This document shows, one piece after another, positions 27,100 through 34,367 of a stretch of DNA of 64,000 bases. Within the stretch, counting starts at the first letter, position 1; every line of letters starts with the position of its first letter. Source of the DNA: Leifsonia sp. CL147 (GTDB lineage: Bacteria > Actinomycetota > Actinomycetes > Actinomycetales > Microbacteriaceae); the NCBI RefSeq assembly GCF_900114565.1, contig NZ_FOTM01000013.1:1-64000 (forward strand), in the 5' to 3' direction. Both the position numbers and the translations under genes were made by a program. The notes below the pieces were generated by a model, which saw only the letters and a list, made by a program, of their open reading frames with translations, searched no databases and had not been told where the DNA came from.

Positions 27100-27861
27100 A
27101 TGTCGAACGTCGAGACCGTGTGGCCGGACGAGCTGTTCGCGGATCTCGACCGCAGCGGGCCGATACCGCTGTACTTCCAGATCTCGAGCAGGCTCGAAGA
27201 GGCCATCCGCTCCGGATCGATCCCCGCCGGGAGCCGCCTGGAGAACGAGATCGCGATCGGGCATCGCCTCAGCCTCTCGCGGCCGACCGTGCGCCGGGCG
27301 ATCCAGGAGCTGGTGGACCGCGGTCTGCTCGTGCGACGGCGCGGCATCGGGACGCAGGTGGTGCAGGGACAGGTCACCCGGCCTGTCGAGCTCACCAGCC
27401 TGTACGAGGACCTCCGGACGACCAACCACGAGCCGGGCACCAACGTGCTCACCTACGAGATCATCCCCGCCGACGAGGTCGTCGCCGAGCATCTCGCTAT
27501 CGCACCGGGCGATGAGGTGGTCCACGTGCGCCGGCAGCGGCTCTCGGACGGCACTCCGGTCGCGGTCCTCGAGAACTACCTCCCCGTCGAGTTCGCATAC
27601 ATCACGGCCGCGCAACTGGAGACCCGGGGCCTCTACCAGGCCCTCCGCGCCCGGGGCGTGACCATTCAGATCGCCAAGCAGAAGATCGGCGCCCGGCGCG
27701 AGCAGCACGACGAACACGATCTGCTCGACATCGCGAAGGGAAGCCCCGTGCTGACCATGGAACGCATCGCCTACGACAATTCGGGGCGGGCCATCGAATA
27801 CGGCCAGCACTGCTACCGGCCCGACATGTACAGCTTCGAGACGACGCTCGTCGCGAAGTAG
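27100..27861 (+). CDS. GntR-family (HutC/UTRA) regulator, probable inositol repressor
   Basis: A 253-aa protein: an N-terminal GntR winged HTH (GPIPLYFQISSRLEEAIRSG, then LSLSRPTVRRAIQELVDRGLLVRRRGIGTQV), then a UTRA effector domain ending ERIAYDNSGRAIEYGQHCYRPD. UTRA domains bind sugar-like effectors. The divergent position to iolC and the TGT-N4-ACA palindromes between them make it the likely IolR-type regulator of the catabolic operon and perhaps of the transporter. ATG at 27100 has AAGGGAAG upstream and is preferred to the in-frame ATG at 27076. Confidence 0.88.
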   Translation: MSNVETVWPDELFADLDRSGPIPLYFQISSRLEEAIRSGSIPAGSRLENEIAIGHRLSLSRPTVRRAIQELVDRGLLVRRRGIGTQVVQGQVTRPVELTSLYEDLRTTNHEPGTNVLTYEIIPADEVVAEHLAIAPGDEVVHVRRQRLSDGTPVAVLENYLPVEFAYITAAQLETRGLYQALRARGVTIQIAKQKIGARREQHDEHDLLDIAKGSPVLTMERIAYDNSGRAIEYGQHCYRPDMYSFETTLVAK

Positions 27862-27986
27862 GGACTTCTCACCACGCATCGCTGTGAGCACTTATCCACA
27901 GCCGCCTGGGCCTTACTGGGCTTCGCTCTGGCGTGCGGGCTACGATCGGCAGATGATGAGTTGGACGCCCGTGCCGGTCCAGGCTG

Positions 27987-28015
27987 CTATATACTCGATC
28001 TACGTTTATATATAG
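27987..28015. promoter_or_regulatory. Operator/promoter of the RHH-Doc module
   Basis: CTATATA (27987-27993) and TATATAG (28009-28015) form a perfect 7-bp inverted repeat around a 15-bp spacer, 12 bp before the antitoxin start. The AT-rich patch stands out and can supply the -10 element. Binding by the RHH antitoxin would give autoregulation. Confidence 0.55.
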
Positions 28016-28026
28016 AAGAGGGAGCA

Positions 28027-28254
28027 ATGAGCCAGACAGCACCCCTCGTCCGCAGCAAGAAGCTGATCGCCTTCCGGGAAGACCAGGTGGCGGCGCTGTC
28101 GGCTATCGCGGATGACACCCACTCGAACTTCACCGCCACGGTGCTCGACGCCGTCGACGCCTACATCGCGGCGCACGACAGGACGACGCAGCAGATGGTC
28201 GACCGCATCGTGACCGAGAACTCCGGGCTGCTCGAGCGACTTCGGGACGCTTGA
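28027..28254 (+). CDS. Antitoxin, ribbon-helix-helix-like, partner of Doc
   Basis: A 75-aa protein. An N-terminal strand (RSKKLIAFREDQVAAL) and helix pair resemble RHH DNA-binding antitoxins, and the C-terminal helix (QMVDRIVTENSGLLERLRDA) would wrap the toxin. GAGGGAGC precedes the ATG at 28027, so the in-frame ATG at 27961 is rejected. The stop overlaps the toxin's start by 3 nt, the usual coupling in toxin-antitoxin pairs. The antitoxin family is inferred mainly from this arrangement. Confidence 0.7.
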   Translation: MSQTAPLVRSKKLIAFREDQVAALSAIADDTHSNFTATVLDAVDAYIAAHDRTTQQMVDRIVTENSGLLERLRDA

Positions 28255-28640
28255 GCGTCCGTTACGTGACTCTCGAGGAGTCACTTCTCGTCATCAAGGC
28301 GGTACATGGCGGCGAACCGCTCAACTACCTCCGCGACACGGTGCTCCTGAGGTCTGCACTCGAACGGCCGGCAGCCACACTGTTCGGCAGGGATGCCTAC
28401 CCCGACGTCTACGCCAAGGGCGCTGCTCTCCTGCACTCGATCCTGCGCAATCACGCGCTGCTCGACGGCAACAAGCGGACGGGCTGGATCCTCTGCGTGC
28501 TTTTCTTCCAGCTCAATGGCTACGAGGAGCACTACGACGAGGATGCGATGTTCACCGTCGTTCTCGCCATCGCGGCCGGCGAGATCGAGGAAGTGGGCGA
28601 GATCGCTCAGCAGCTCTCTGCTTGGTTCACGCCCCGGTAG
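28251..28640 (+). CDS. Doc/Fic-family toxin
   Basis: A 129-aa Doc-type Fic-fold protein. The active motif is H68-A-L-L-D-G-N-K-R76, a close variant of HxFx(D/N)GNKR with Leu for the usual Phe. Doc toxins phosphorylate EF-Tu and halt translation. The N-terminal YVTLEESLLVIKAVHGG and the helix LFGRDAYPDVYAKGAALLHSI are typical. TTG at 28251 overlaps the antitoxin TGA; GTG at 28269 would be an alternative start. Short and complete, so likely functional. Confidence 0.85.
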   Translation: MSVRYVTLEESLLVIKAVHGGEPLNYLRDTVLLRSALERPAATLFGRDAYPDVYAKGAALLHSILRNHALLDGNKRTGWILCVLFFQLNGYEEHYDEDAMFTVVLAIAAGEIEEVGEIAQQLSAWFTPR

Positions 28641-28758
28641 CTCCTCCGCCTCGGCGTCGGCTGGCGCAACCGGACAAAGGAGCCCGGACGATGGCCGGAT
28701 CCTTCCTCATCTCAAGGTCGTCTCGACACAGCTATCGACGATGTCACGAGTCGTCACA

Positions 28759-28802
28759 GTGGAGCCGCCTAAGGGAATCGAACCCTTGACCTTCTCATTA
28801 CG
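28759..28802. repeat. 44-bp direct repeat of the tRNA-Thr 3' half (att-like site)
   Basis: Matches 29964-30007 with one mismatch (T at 28770 for C). The shared block runs from one base beyond the CCA end of tRNA-Thr to the anticodon and stops abruptly there, the usual extent of a tyrosine-recombinase attachment site. The other tRNA half is absent here. It marks the distal end of a 1.2-kb insertion that contains only a toxin-antitoxin pair. Confidence 0.85.
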
Positions 28803-28823
28803 GATACGCGGTGAAGCGGCCGC

Positions 28824-29165
28824 CTACTTCGTGGCGTTGGGGTGGTGGGTGTGCACCTGCTCTAGGTAGACGGTCTGCCCGTCGACGTAGAACCAGATTC
28901 GGGCGTCACCTTTCAGTGTCGGCTTGTGCTGCCAACGGTCGTGGGCCTTGCCGTCGCGGGTGATGGTCCCTAGCTGTCCGCGGAGCCGGTAGTTGCTTGG
29001 CGTTTCAACCTGTGGTGTGTGGGTGAGGAAGTCCCAGGCGTCAGCCAGGGCGTTGCGGGTGGTGGCGCACAGGTCCGTCCACCCGCGCCGCGCCTGCACG
29101 GTGGCGAATTCGATGCTGTATTCGCTGCGCTTGGTCGGCCTCGCGACCTTCTTCTCGCGGGCCAA
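28824..29165 (-). CDS. RelE/ParE-superfamily toxin
   Basis: A 113-aa RelE-fold protein. TKRSEYSIEFATVQARRGWTDL at the N-terminus is followed by an ALADAWDFLTHTP helix, the strand pair YRLRGQLGTI and DRWQHKPTLKGDARIWFYV, and the C-terminal tail EQVHTHHPNATK, where HPN-x-TK is common in this actinobacterial subgroup. Such toxins are often ribosome-dependent mRNA endonucleases; the mechanism is inferred. TTG at 29165 lies one base after the antitoxin stop with GGAG upstream. No ATG or GTG gives the right length. Confidence 0.82.
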   Translation of the reverse strand: MAREKKVARPTKRSEYSIEFATVQARRGWTDLCATTRNALADAWDFLTHTPQVETPSNYRLRGQLGTITRDGKAHDRWQHKPTLKGDARIWFYVDGQTVYLEQVHTHHPNATK

Positions 29166-29166
29166 C

Positions 29167-29622
29167 CTACGGTCGCTCCACGTCGACGCCTTGGTCGAGC
29201 CATTCGATGGGTTCGGCGCCGAGGCCGGCGGCCACAGCGGTTGCGGTCTCCAGCCAGGAGTTGAGTGCGGCGACGGCAAGGTGCGCTTGCCCTGTGGAGA
29301 AGGATGCGCGGGCGGCGGCGAGTAGTTCTCCGGCGCACGCTTCGCGGTCCTCGGTGGTGAGGGCGAGCATCCAGGGCAGCGCGTCGGCCATCCGTTCGCT
29401 GAGCGTGCCCCGGGTGTCGGTGGCTACACCGATGAGCGTGCTGGCCAGCTGGAGGAGGCTCTTGCGGGCGGAGGCTTCGCTCTTGGACATGAGCACGAGG
29501 TCTTCACCGTCGCGGCGGGTGACCTCGACGGGGTGGACCTCGGCGGCCGCGAACACGCGCGTGGCGTGGCGGCTGAGGTCGGAGGACTGAAAGACCTGTT
29601 CGGGCTGGTCGAGGGTGAGCAT
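29167..29622 (-). CDS. Antitoxin, Phd-like N-terminus with long C-terminal domain
   Basis: A 151-aa protein, upstream of and coupled to the RelE-like toxin. The N-terminal HATRVFAAAEVHPVEVTRRDGEDLVLMSKSEA matches the prevent-host-death/YefM pattern of DNA-binding antitoxins. The remaining 90 residues are helical (MADALPWMLALTTEDREACAGELLAAARA and ALNSWLETATAVA) and longer than in simple Phd proteins. ATG at 29622 follows GGGGGC. The operator dyads at 29636-29682 lie directly upstream. Confidence 0.78.
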   Translation of the reverse strand: MLTLDQPEQVFQSSDLSRHATRVFAAAEVHPVEVTRRDGEDLVLMSKSEASARKSLLQLASTLIGVATDTRGTLSERMADALPWMLALTTEDREACAGELLAAARASFSTGQAHLAVAALNSWLETATAVAAGLGAEPIEWLDQGVDVERP

Positions 29623-29964
29623 GCCCCCATGCTAGTTCAGAACTTCTTCTGAATGAAGCCTGCGGTGCGAATGCTCATTCAGGCGCCAGCGGCCACACAG
29701 CAAGGAAACACCCCCGGACACAATCTCGGAGGTTTGGTATCGCACCGTCATGCCCCTCCCTATGCAAATGGTGCTCATCAGATCCCTCTGGGTGCGCAGG
29801 CGCGCGCACTTATCGCGGAGGCCTTCGCACGTCGGGCGGGGCTGGAACGCGGCAAGTAGCGCACCGTTCCCCCGTGGTGGCGTGCCGTTTCTCGTGAGTA
29901 GATCGTGAACCGAGCGTGTTCAGACATAAAGGAATCCCCTAGTTCCGCAGAACTACGGGGATTG
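29623..29964. other. 342-bp interval between antitoxin and tRNA-Thr
   Basis: Besides the operator dyads at 29636-29682 this interval holds no convincing gene. A 68-codon plus-strand frame at 29653-29859 overlaps the operator, lacks a Shine-Dalgarno and matches nothing recognised. The stretch is more AT-rich than its surroundings and lies inside the tRNA-Thr repeats, so it would be the proximal end of the inserted element. No integrase fragment was recognised. Confidence 0.5.
29636..29682. promoter_or_regulatory. Antitoxin operator dyads
   Basis: TTCAGAA (29636-29642) and TTCTGAA (29647-29653) form a perfect dyad with a 4-bp spacer. Overlapping it, CTGAATGA (29649-29656) and TCATTCAG (29675-29682) form a second with an 18-bp spacer. 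Both lie within 60 bp of the antitoxin ATG, as expected for conditional autoregulation by an antitoxin-toxin complex. Confidence 0.6.
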
Positions 29965-30040
29965 TGGAGCCGCCCAAGGGAATCGAACCCTTGACCTTCT
30001 CATTACGAGTGAGATGCTCTGCCGACTGAGCTAGGGCGGC
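29965..30040 (-). tRNA. tRNA-Thr (anticodon CGT)
   Basis: Read on minus, a 76-nt cloverleaf. The acceptor stem is GCCGCCC/GGGCGGC, with D-arm AGCTCAGTCGGCAGAGC, anticodon loop CTCGTAA in a TCTCA/TGAGA stem, T-arm AGGGTTCGATTCCCT, and genomically encoded CCA (29965-29967). It is intact, so an element that used its 3' end regenerated the gene on integration. Confidence 0.95.
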
Positions 30041-30119
30041 GTGGGCCGGGCTTTCGCCCGGCGCACAGTCAGATAGCTTACCCGATCCGTCCCGGTGGTG
30101 ACGACCACCAACGCTCCGG

Positions 30120-30842
30120 TCAGTGGACGTGCGTGCCGAGTTCGGCGAGCTGAGCGAACGAACTGCGCAGCCCGTCGGACAGCGGCTCGACGCCGCCGTG
30201 GTCCGCCCAGCAGGACCAGGCGTGGCGCATCCCCGCGAGGGCGACGTAGGTGACCAGGCGCGCCCGCTGGTGCAGCGCCTCGGGGTCCTCCGCGAGCACC
30301 GGGTCGTCGTGGGAGAGCCGGAGCTGGACCACGCCGCTGAGCGCATCCTCGAACGAGTGCATGCTCGCCATCCGCAGGGCGAACAGCTCCGGGTTGTCCT
30401 TCAACAGCGCACGGCGCAGCGTGTGCAGGTGCTGCACGCTCACCGGGCCGATGCTCGCCTCGCCCTCCTGGTCCTCGCCGCCCGCGTCACTGCCGCCTGC
30501 GACGCCGCCCATGTCGCCGATGTCGATCGCCGCGATCAGGAGGGTGCAGATGCCCTCGAGGATCGGCTCCGCCGGTCCGGCCTCGACGAAGCGCTCGATG
30601 CTCTCCGCGTCCGGGAGCTCGGGCAGCTCGCCGATGATCGCGGACTCCTTCGAGGGGAAGTAGTTGAAGAAGGTTCGCGGCGAGACGTTGGCGACGTGAC
30701 TGATCTCGTCGATGGTGACGCGGTCGAAACCTCGCTTGCTGGCGAGCTCGACCGCGGCGAGCTGGATCGACCGGCGGGTCGCGATGCGTTTGCGCTCGCG
30801 CAGTCCCAGTTCGCTCAGGGTGGAATCGGGGGCCGCAGACAC
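30120..30842 (-). CDS. TetR-family transcriptional regulator
   Basis: A 240-aa protein. The N-terminal TetR HTH (RIATRRSIQLAAVELASKRGFDRVTIDEISHVANVSPRTFFNYFPSKES) occupies residues about 18-65. The C-terminal ligand domain has a Gly/Asp/Glu-rich loop (GGVAGGSDAGGEDQEG), a likely disordered insertion. GTG at 30842 is the start. It is not divergent from an obvious efflux gene; the next gene downstream of its promoter is on the other side of the peptidase. The target is unknown. Confidence 0.88.
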   Translation of the reverse strand: MSAAPDSTLSELGLRERKRIATRRSIQLAAVELASKRGFDRVTIDEISHVANVSPRTFFNYFPSKESAIIGELPELPDAESIERFVEAGPAEPILEGICTLLIAAIDIGDMGGVAGGSDAGGEDQEGEASIGPVSVQHLHTLRRALLKDNPELFALRMASMHSFEDALSGVVQLRLSHDDPVLAEDPEALHQRARLVTYVALAGMRHAWSCWADHGGVEPLSDGLRSSFAQLAELGTHVH

Positions 30843-30906
30843 GCTTACGATTATTTCACCCTCTGCAAAATTGCACCACTCGCGCTTCTGAGCTGCAGCC
30901 TCCCGC

Positions 30907-32463
30907 TCAGCACGTCGTGCCCTTCGCAGGAATGGTGCCCTTCACCAGGAAATCGTCGACCGCGCCGTTCACGCACTGGTTCGACTTGTTGTAGGCGGTG
31001 TGCCCCTCGCCCTTGTACGTGAGGAGGTGTCCGTTCTGAAGCTCGGACGCGAGGTTCTTCGCCCACACGTAGGGGGTCGCCGGGTCGTTGGTGGTGCCCA
31101 CGACGAGGATGGGCGCGGAGCCTTTCGCCGAGATCGGGCCGCGGTCACCGGTCGCCTTGTACGGCCAGTTGGCGCATCCGATATCGCCGTAGGCCATGTA
31201 CGGGCCGATGACGGGAGCCGCCTTCGCGAGCTCGGCTGCCTGCTCACGCATCACGGTGGGATCCGCGTTGTACGTGTAGTCGAGGCAGTTGATGGCGACG
31301 AACGCCTCGGTCGAATTGTCCGCGTACGTGCCGTCGGAGTTGCGGTCGTTGTAGGTGTCCGCCAGCTGGAAGGCGACGGACGCGCTCCCCTTCATCACCG
31401 AGTCGAAGAGCTTGTCGAGGTAGGACCAGGCGGTGGCGTCGTAGAGGGGGGTGATGATCGCGGTGACCATGGTGTTGGCGCCGAGCTCGCGCCCGTCCGA
31501 GTTCCGGATCGGGGACTTCTCCAACGCGGCCAGGAGCTGTCCGACGGTCGTCATGGCGCCGTCGACCGTGCCCTGGAACGGACAACCCTTCTTGGCCAGA
31601 CAACTGACGAGGTAGGCGCGGAGCGCGCTCTCGAAGCCCTTGGCCTGCACCTCCGTCACGTCGAAGTTGCTGGCCGCCGGATCGAGCGCCCCATCGAGGA
31701 CCAGCCGGCCGGTCTTCCCCGGATACAGCCCGGCGTACACTGCGCCGAGGTAGGTGCCGTAGGAGTAGCCGAGGTAGTTGAGCTTCGTGTCGCCGAGGAC
31801 CGCGCGGAGCAGGTCGAGGTCGTGGGCCGCGCTCACCGTGTCCACCTTCGGCAGCGCGGCACCCGTGTTCTGCCGGCAGGCCTGCCCGAAGTCCTTCGCG
31901 ATGGTCGCGTTCTCAGCGATCCACTGGTCAGACCCGCGCACACCCGGCGTGATCCCGTACAAGTACTCGTCCATCTGCTTGGGGTCGTAGCATTTGACGG
32001 CCGTCGAGCGGCCGACTCCGCGCGGATCGAAGCCGACGATGTCGAAATGGTTCTGCAGCTGGGCGTCGGCGACGAAGTCGACCGAGTCCCTCACGAAGTC
32101 GAAGCCGGAGGCGCCGGGGCCGCCGGGGTTCGTGAGGAGGGAGCCCTGCTTGGTCCCCTTTGCCTGCTGCCGGATGAGCGCCAGTTCGATCTCGCCGGCT
32201 CCGGGGTCGTTCCAGTCGAGCGGTGCACGGGCGGTGGTGCACTGCTTTCCGCTGGCGCAGCTCGTCCAGTGGAGCACCTGGCTGTAGTACGGCTGGAGGG
32301 CGGCCGAGACCTTGTCCGGGGCAGGACTGGAGGTGGTGGCCGTCTTGGCGGGCAGGAACCAGGTGACGCACCCGCTGAGGGTCAGCGCGACGACGGCGGC
32401 GAGGGCGATGACCGCCGTGCGTACAGCGCGCCTCCGCGCGGGACGGCCGGAGCGGGTGGTCAC
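30907..32463 (-). CDS. Secreted lipoprotein alpha/beta hydrolase, tripeptidyl-aminopeptidase-like
   Basis: A 518-aa protein. The lipoprotein signal has RRxxR residues, a hydrophobic core and lipobox TLSGC (Cys about 32). The alpha/beta hydrolase part has GGPGASG for the oxyanion region, nucleophile S234 in GYSYGTYLG, and a C-terminal TAP-like domain with acid Asp in TTNDPATPY and His in GEGHTAY. This is the SlpD/TAP family, which removes N-terminal tripeptides outside the cell. GTG at 32463 overlaps the holB stop as GTGA and has AAGGGGAA upstream. Confidence 0.88.
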   Translation of the reverse strand: MTTRSGRPARRRAVRTAVIALAAVVALTLSGCVTWFLPAKTATTSSPAPDKVSAALQPYYSQVLHWTSCASGKQCTTARAPLDWNDPGAGEIELALIRQQAKGTKQGSLLTNPGGPGASGFDFVRDSVDFVADAQLQNHFDIVGFDPRGVGRSTAVKCYDPKQMDEYLYGITPGVRGSDQWIAENATIAKDFGQACRQNTGAALPKVDTVSAAHDLDLLRAVLGDTKLNYLGYSYGTYLGAVYAGLYPGKTGRLVLDGALDPAASNFDVTEVQAKGFESALRAYLVSCLAKKGCPFQGTVDGAMTTVGQLLAALEKSPIRNSDGRELGANTMVTAIITPLYDATAWSYLDKLFDSVMKGSASVAFQLADTYNDRNSDGTYADNSTEAFVAINCLDYTYNADPTVMREQAAELAKAAPVIGPYMAYGDIGCANWPYKATGDRGPISAKGSAPILVVGTTNDPATPYVWAKNLASELQNGHLLTYKGEGHTAYNKSNQCVNGAVDDFLVKGTIPAKGTTC

Positions 32464-33650
32464 AGGTCGTTCCCCTTTCGCGCGGTCGCACCGCGCAGGA
32501 TCGTGGTCAGCATGGCCTCGAGCGCGAGGCCGGGTGCGACGTTGCCCTCGATGCGTTCGCGCGCAGTAGTGACGGCATCCATCGCGGCGAGCGTAGCGGC
32601 GGGACTGGTGTGCGCGCTGAGAGCATCCAGCTCCCGCCGGAGCTCCAGGTTCACGAGCTCGCTGTCGCTGCCGAGCTGGATCATCATCACGTCGCGATAG
32701 AGCGAGAGAAGGTCGACGAGGATGCGGTCGATGCCGTCGCGGAGGCTGCGCGTCGCCCGTCGCTTCTGGTCCTCCTCGAGCTGCCGGAGCTGCCCGCGCA
32801 GGGCCGGCGGGATGGTCCCACCCGGCTCGATGCCGAGCGACCGCAGCGCGTGCTCGCGCTCTTCCGCATCCCGTTCCTCGGTGATCGCCTTGGCATCGGC
32901 GCCGGCGATCTCCAGCAGCGTCGCGGCCGCGCGGACGGCGTCGGACACCGAGCGGATGCCGAGCGCCAGTTCCAGCGTCCGCTCGCGCCGCTGACGCGCC
33001 TCCTCGTGGGTCGCCAGGCGGTGCGCCATCCCGATGTGGCTCTGCGCGTGGCGGGCGGCACGTTCCGCGGTCTCCGCATCCACCCCATCCCGTCGCTGGA
33101 TCAGCCGTGCGACGTCGCCGACACTCGGGACGCGGAGCCGCACGGTGCGGACGCGGGAGCGGATGGTCGGGAGCAGGTCGGCTTCGCTGGGGGCGCACAG
33201 GATCCAGACGGTCCGCTCCGGCGGCTCCTCGAGCGCCTTCAGCAGCACGTTGGAGGTGCGCTCGGTCATGCGGTCGGCATCCTCGATCACCATCACGCGG
33301 TACCGGCCGACGGAGGGCGAGAACTGCGAGCTGGCGACCAGGGAGCGCACTTCGTCGATCGAGATGATGACGCGCTCGGTGCTGAGCACGGCCAGATCGG
33401 GATGCGTCCGGGCCTCCACCTGCCGCTGTGCGGCGAGGTCGCCCTCCGGTGTGCCAGGGCTCAGCAGCGCCGTGGCGAAGGCGTACGCCAGGTTGGAGCG
33501 GCCGGAGCCGGGCGGCCCGGTGATCAGCCAGGAGTGGGTCATGCCCCGGCCGGGAGCTCCGGCCCCGGCGCCCGCGGCAGAGCCGGCCGCGGCCGCACGG
33601 ACGACCTCGATCGCCTCGTCCTGCCCCGTGAGCTCGTCCCACACCGTCAT
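32460..33650 (-). CDS. holB: DNA polymerase III subunit delta'
   Basis: A 396-aa AAA+ clamp-loader subunit. WDELTGQDEAIEVV begins it, and GPPGSGRSNLAYAFA is a degenerate P-loop (GRS for GKS), as expected for delta', which does not hydrolyse ATP. SIDEVRSLV, VMVIEDADRMTERTSNVLLKALEEPPERTVWIL and IRSRVRTVRL follow. The start ATG at 33650 (MTVWDEL) is preferred over upstream in-frame codons because it matches the family. The tmk-holB order is widely conserved in bacteria. Confidence 0.92.
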   Translation of the reverse strand: MTVWDELTGQDEAIEVVRAAAAGSAAGAGAGAPGRGMTHSWLITGPPGSGRSNLAYAFATALLSPGTPEGDLAAQRQVEARTHPDLAVLSTERVIISIDEVRSLVASSQFSPSVGRYRVMVIEDADRMTERTSNVLLKALEEPPERTVWILCAPSEADLLPTIRSRVRTVRLRVPSVGDVARLIQRRDGVDAETAERAARHAQSHIGMAHRLATHEEARQRRERTLELALGIRSVSDAVRAAATLLEIAGADAKAITEERDAEEREHALRSLGIEPGGTIPPALRGQLRQLEEDQKRRATRSLRDGIDRILVDLLSLYRDVMMIQLGSDSELVNLELRRELDALSAHTSPAATLAAMDAVTTARERIEGNVAPGLALEAMLTTILRGATARKGNDL

Positions 33651-33746
33651 GGTGTCCAGGCTAGCTGGCACCGGCGACACCTCGCCCGCGGCTGCCGCCC
33701 TGCCCGGAGCGTCGACCAGCATCCTGCCCCGGGAGCGCGGCGGCGC

Positions 33747-34367
33747 TCAGACGCGCGCCGCGAGACGGTCGCGGATCTCGGCGGCGATCTCCTCCACCGA
33801 GCGGGCGGCATCGACCACGAGGAAGCGCTCGGGCTCGCCTGCGGCGAGCTCGAGGTAGGCCGCGCGGACGCGCGCATGGAAGTCGGAGCGTTCGGCTTCC
33901 AGCCGGTCGTAGCGGGTGCGGGACGTGTCGAGCCGGGCGCGGGCGGCATCCTCGTCGAGGTCGAGAAGGATGGTGAGGTCGGGCAGGAGTCCCTCTGCCG
34001 CCCACAGGGACAGGTCGCGGATCTGCTGGGCGTCGAGGACGCGGCCGGCGCCCTGGTACGCGACCGAGGAGTCGATGTAGCGATCCTGGACGACGACCTC
34101 GCCGCGGGCGAGCGCGGGCCGCACCACTGTGGCGATGTGGTGGGCGCGATCGGCTGCGTAGAGGAGGGCCTCGGCGCGCGGCGCGATGTCGCCGCGGTGG
34201 TGCAGGACGATCTCGCGGATCTCGACTCCGGCGTCCGTCCCTCCCGGCTCGCGGGTGCGCAGCACCGTGCGTCCGCGGGCAGTCAGCCACTCCTCGAGGT
34301 GGGCCGCCTGGGTGGACTTGCCCACACCGTCCCCGCCCTCGAGGGTGATGAAGAGCCCGCCGCTCAC
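33747..34367 (-). CDS. tmk: Thymidylate kinase
   Basis: A 206-aa P-loop kinase. FITLEGGDGVGKST is the Walker A, LRTREPGGT the DR(E)PG-like motif, VVQDRYIDSSVAYQGAGR binds dTMP, and a LID-like ARLDTSRTRYDRLEAERSDFH follows. It makes dTDP from dTMP. ATG at 34367 overlaps the topA stop by 4 nt, and holB follows after 96 bp, so topA-tmk-holB is one replication-linked transcription unit. Confidence 0.95.
   Translation of the reverse strand: MSGGLFITLEGGDGVGKSTQAAHLEEWLTARGRTVLRTREPGGTDAGVEIREIVLHHRGDIAPRAEALLYAADRAHHIATVVRPALARGEVVVQDRYIDSSVAYQGAGRVLDAQQIRDLSLWAAEGLLPDLTILLDLDEDAARARLDTSRTRYDRLEAERSDFHARVRAAYLELAAGEPERFLVVDAARSVEEIAAEIRDRLAARV

Noticed and set aside
27890-27902. Perfect DnaA-box-like TTATCCACA
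   Set aside because: Single copy between gntR and a toxin-antitoxin module. No cluster of boxes, no dnaA/dnaN genes and no AT-rich unwinding region, so not an origin.
29653-29859. 68-codon plus-strand frame before tRNA-Thr
   Set aside because: It overlaps the antitoxin operator, has no Shine-Dalgarno and no recognisable protein features.
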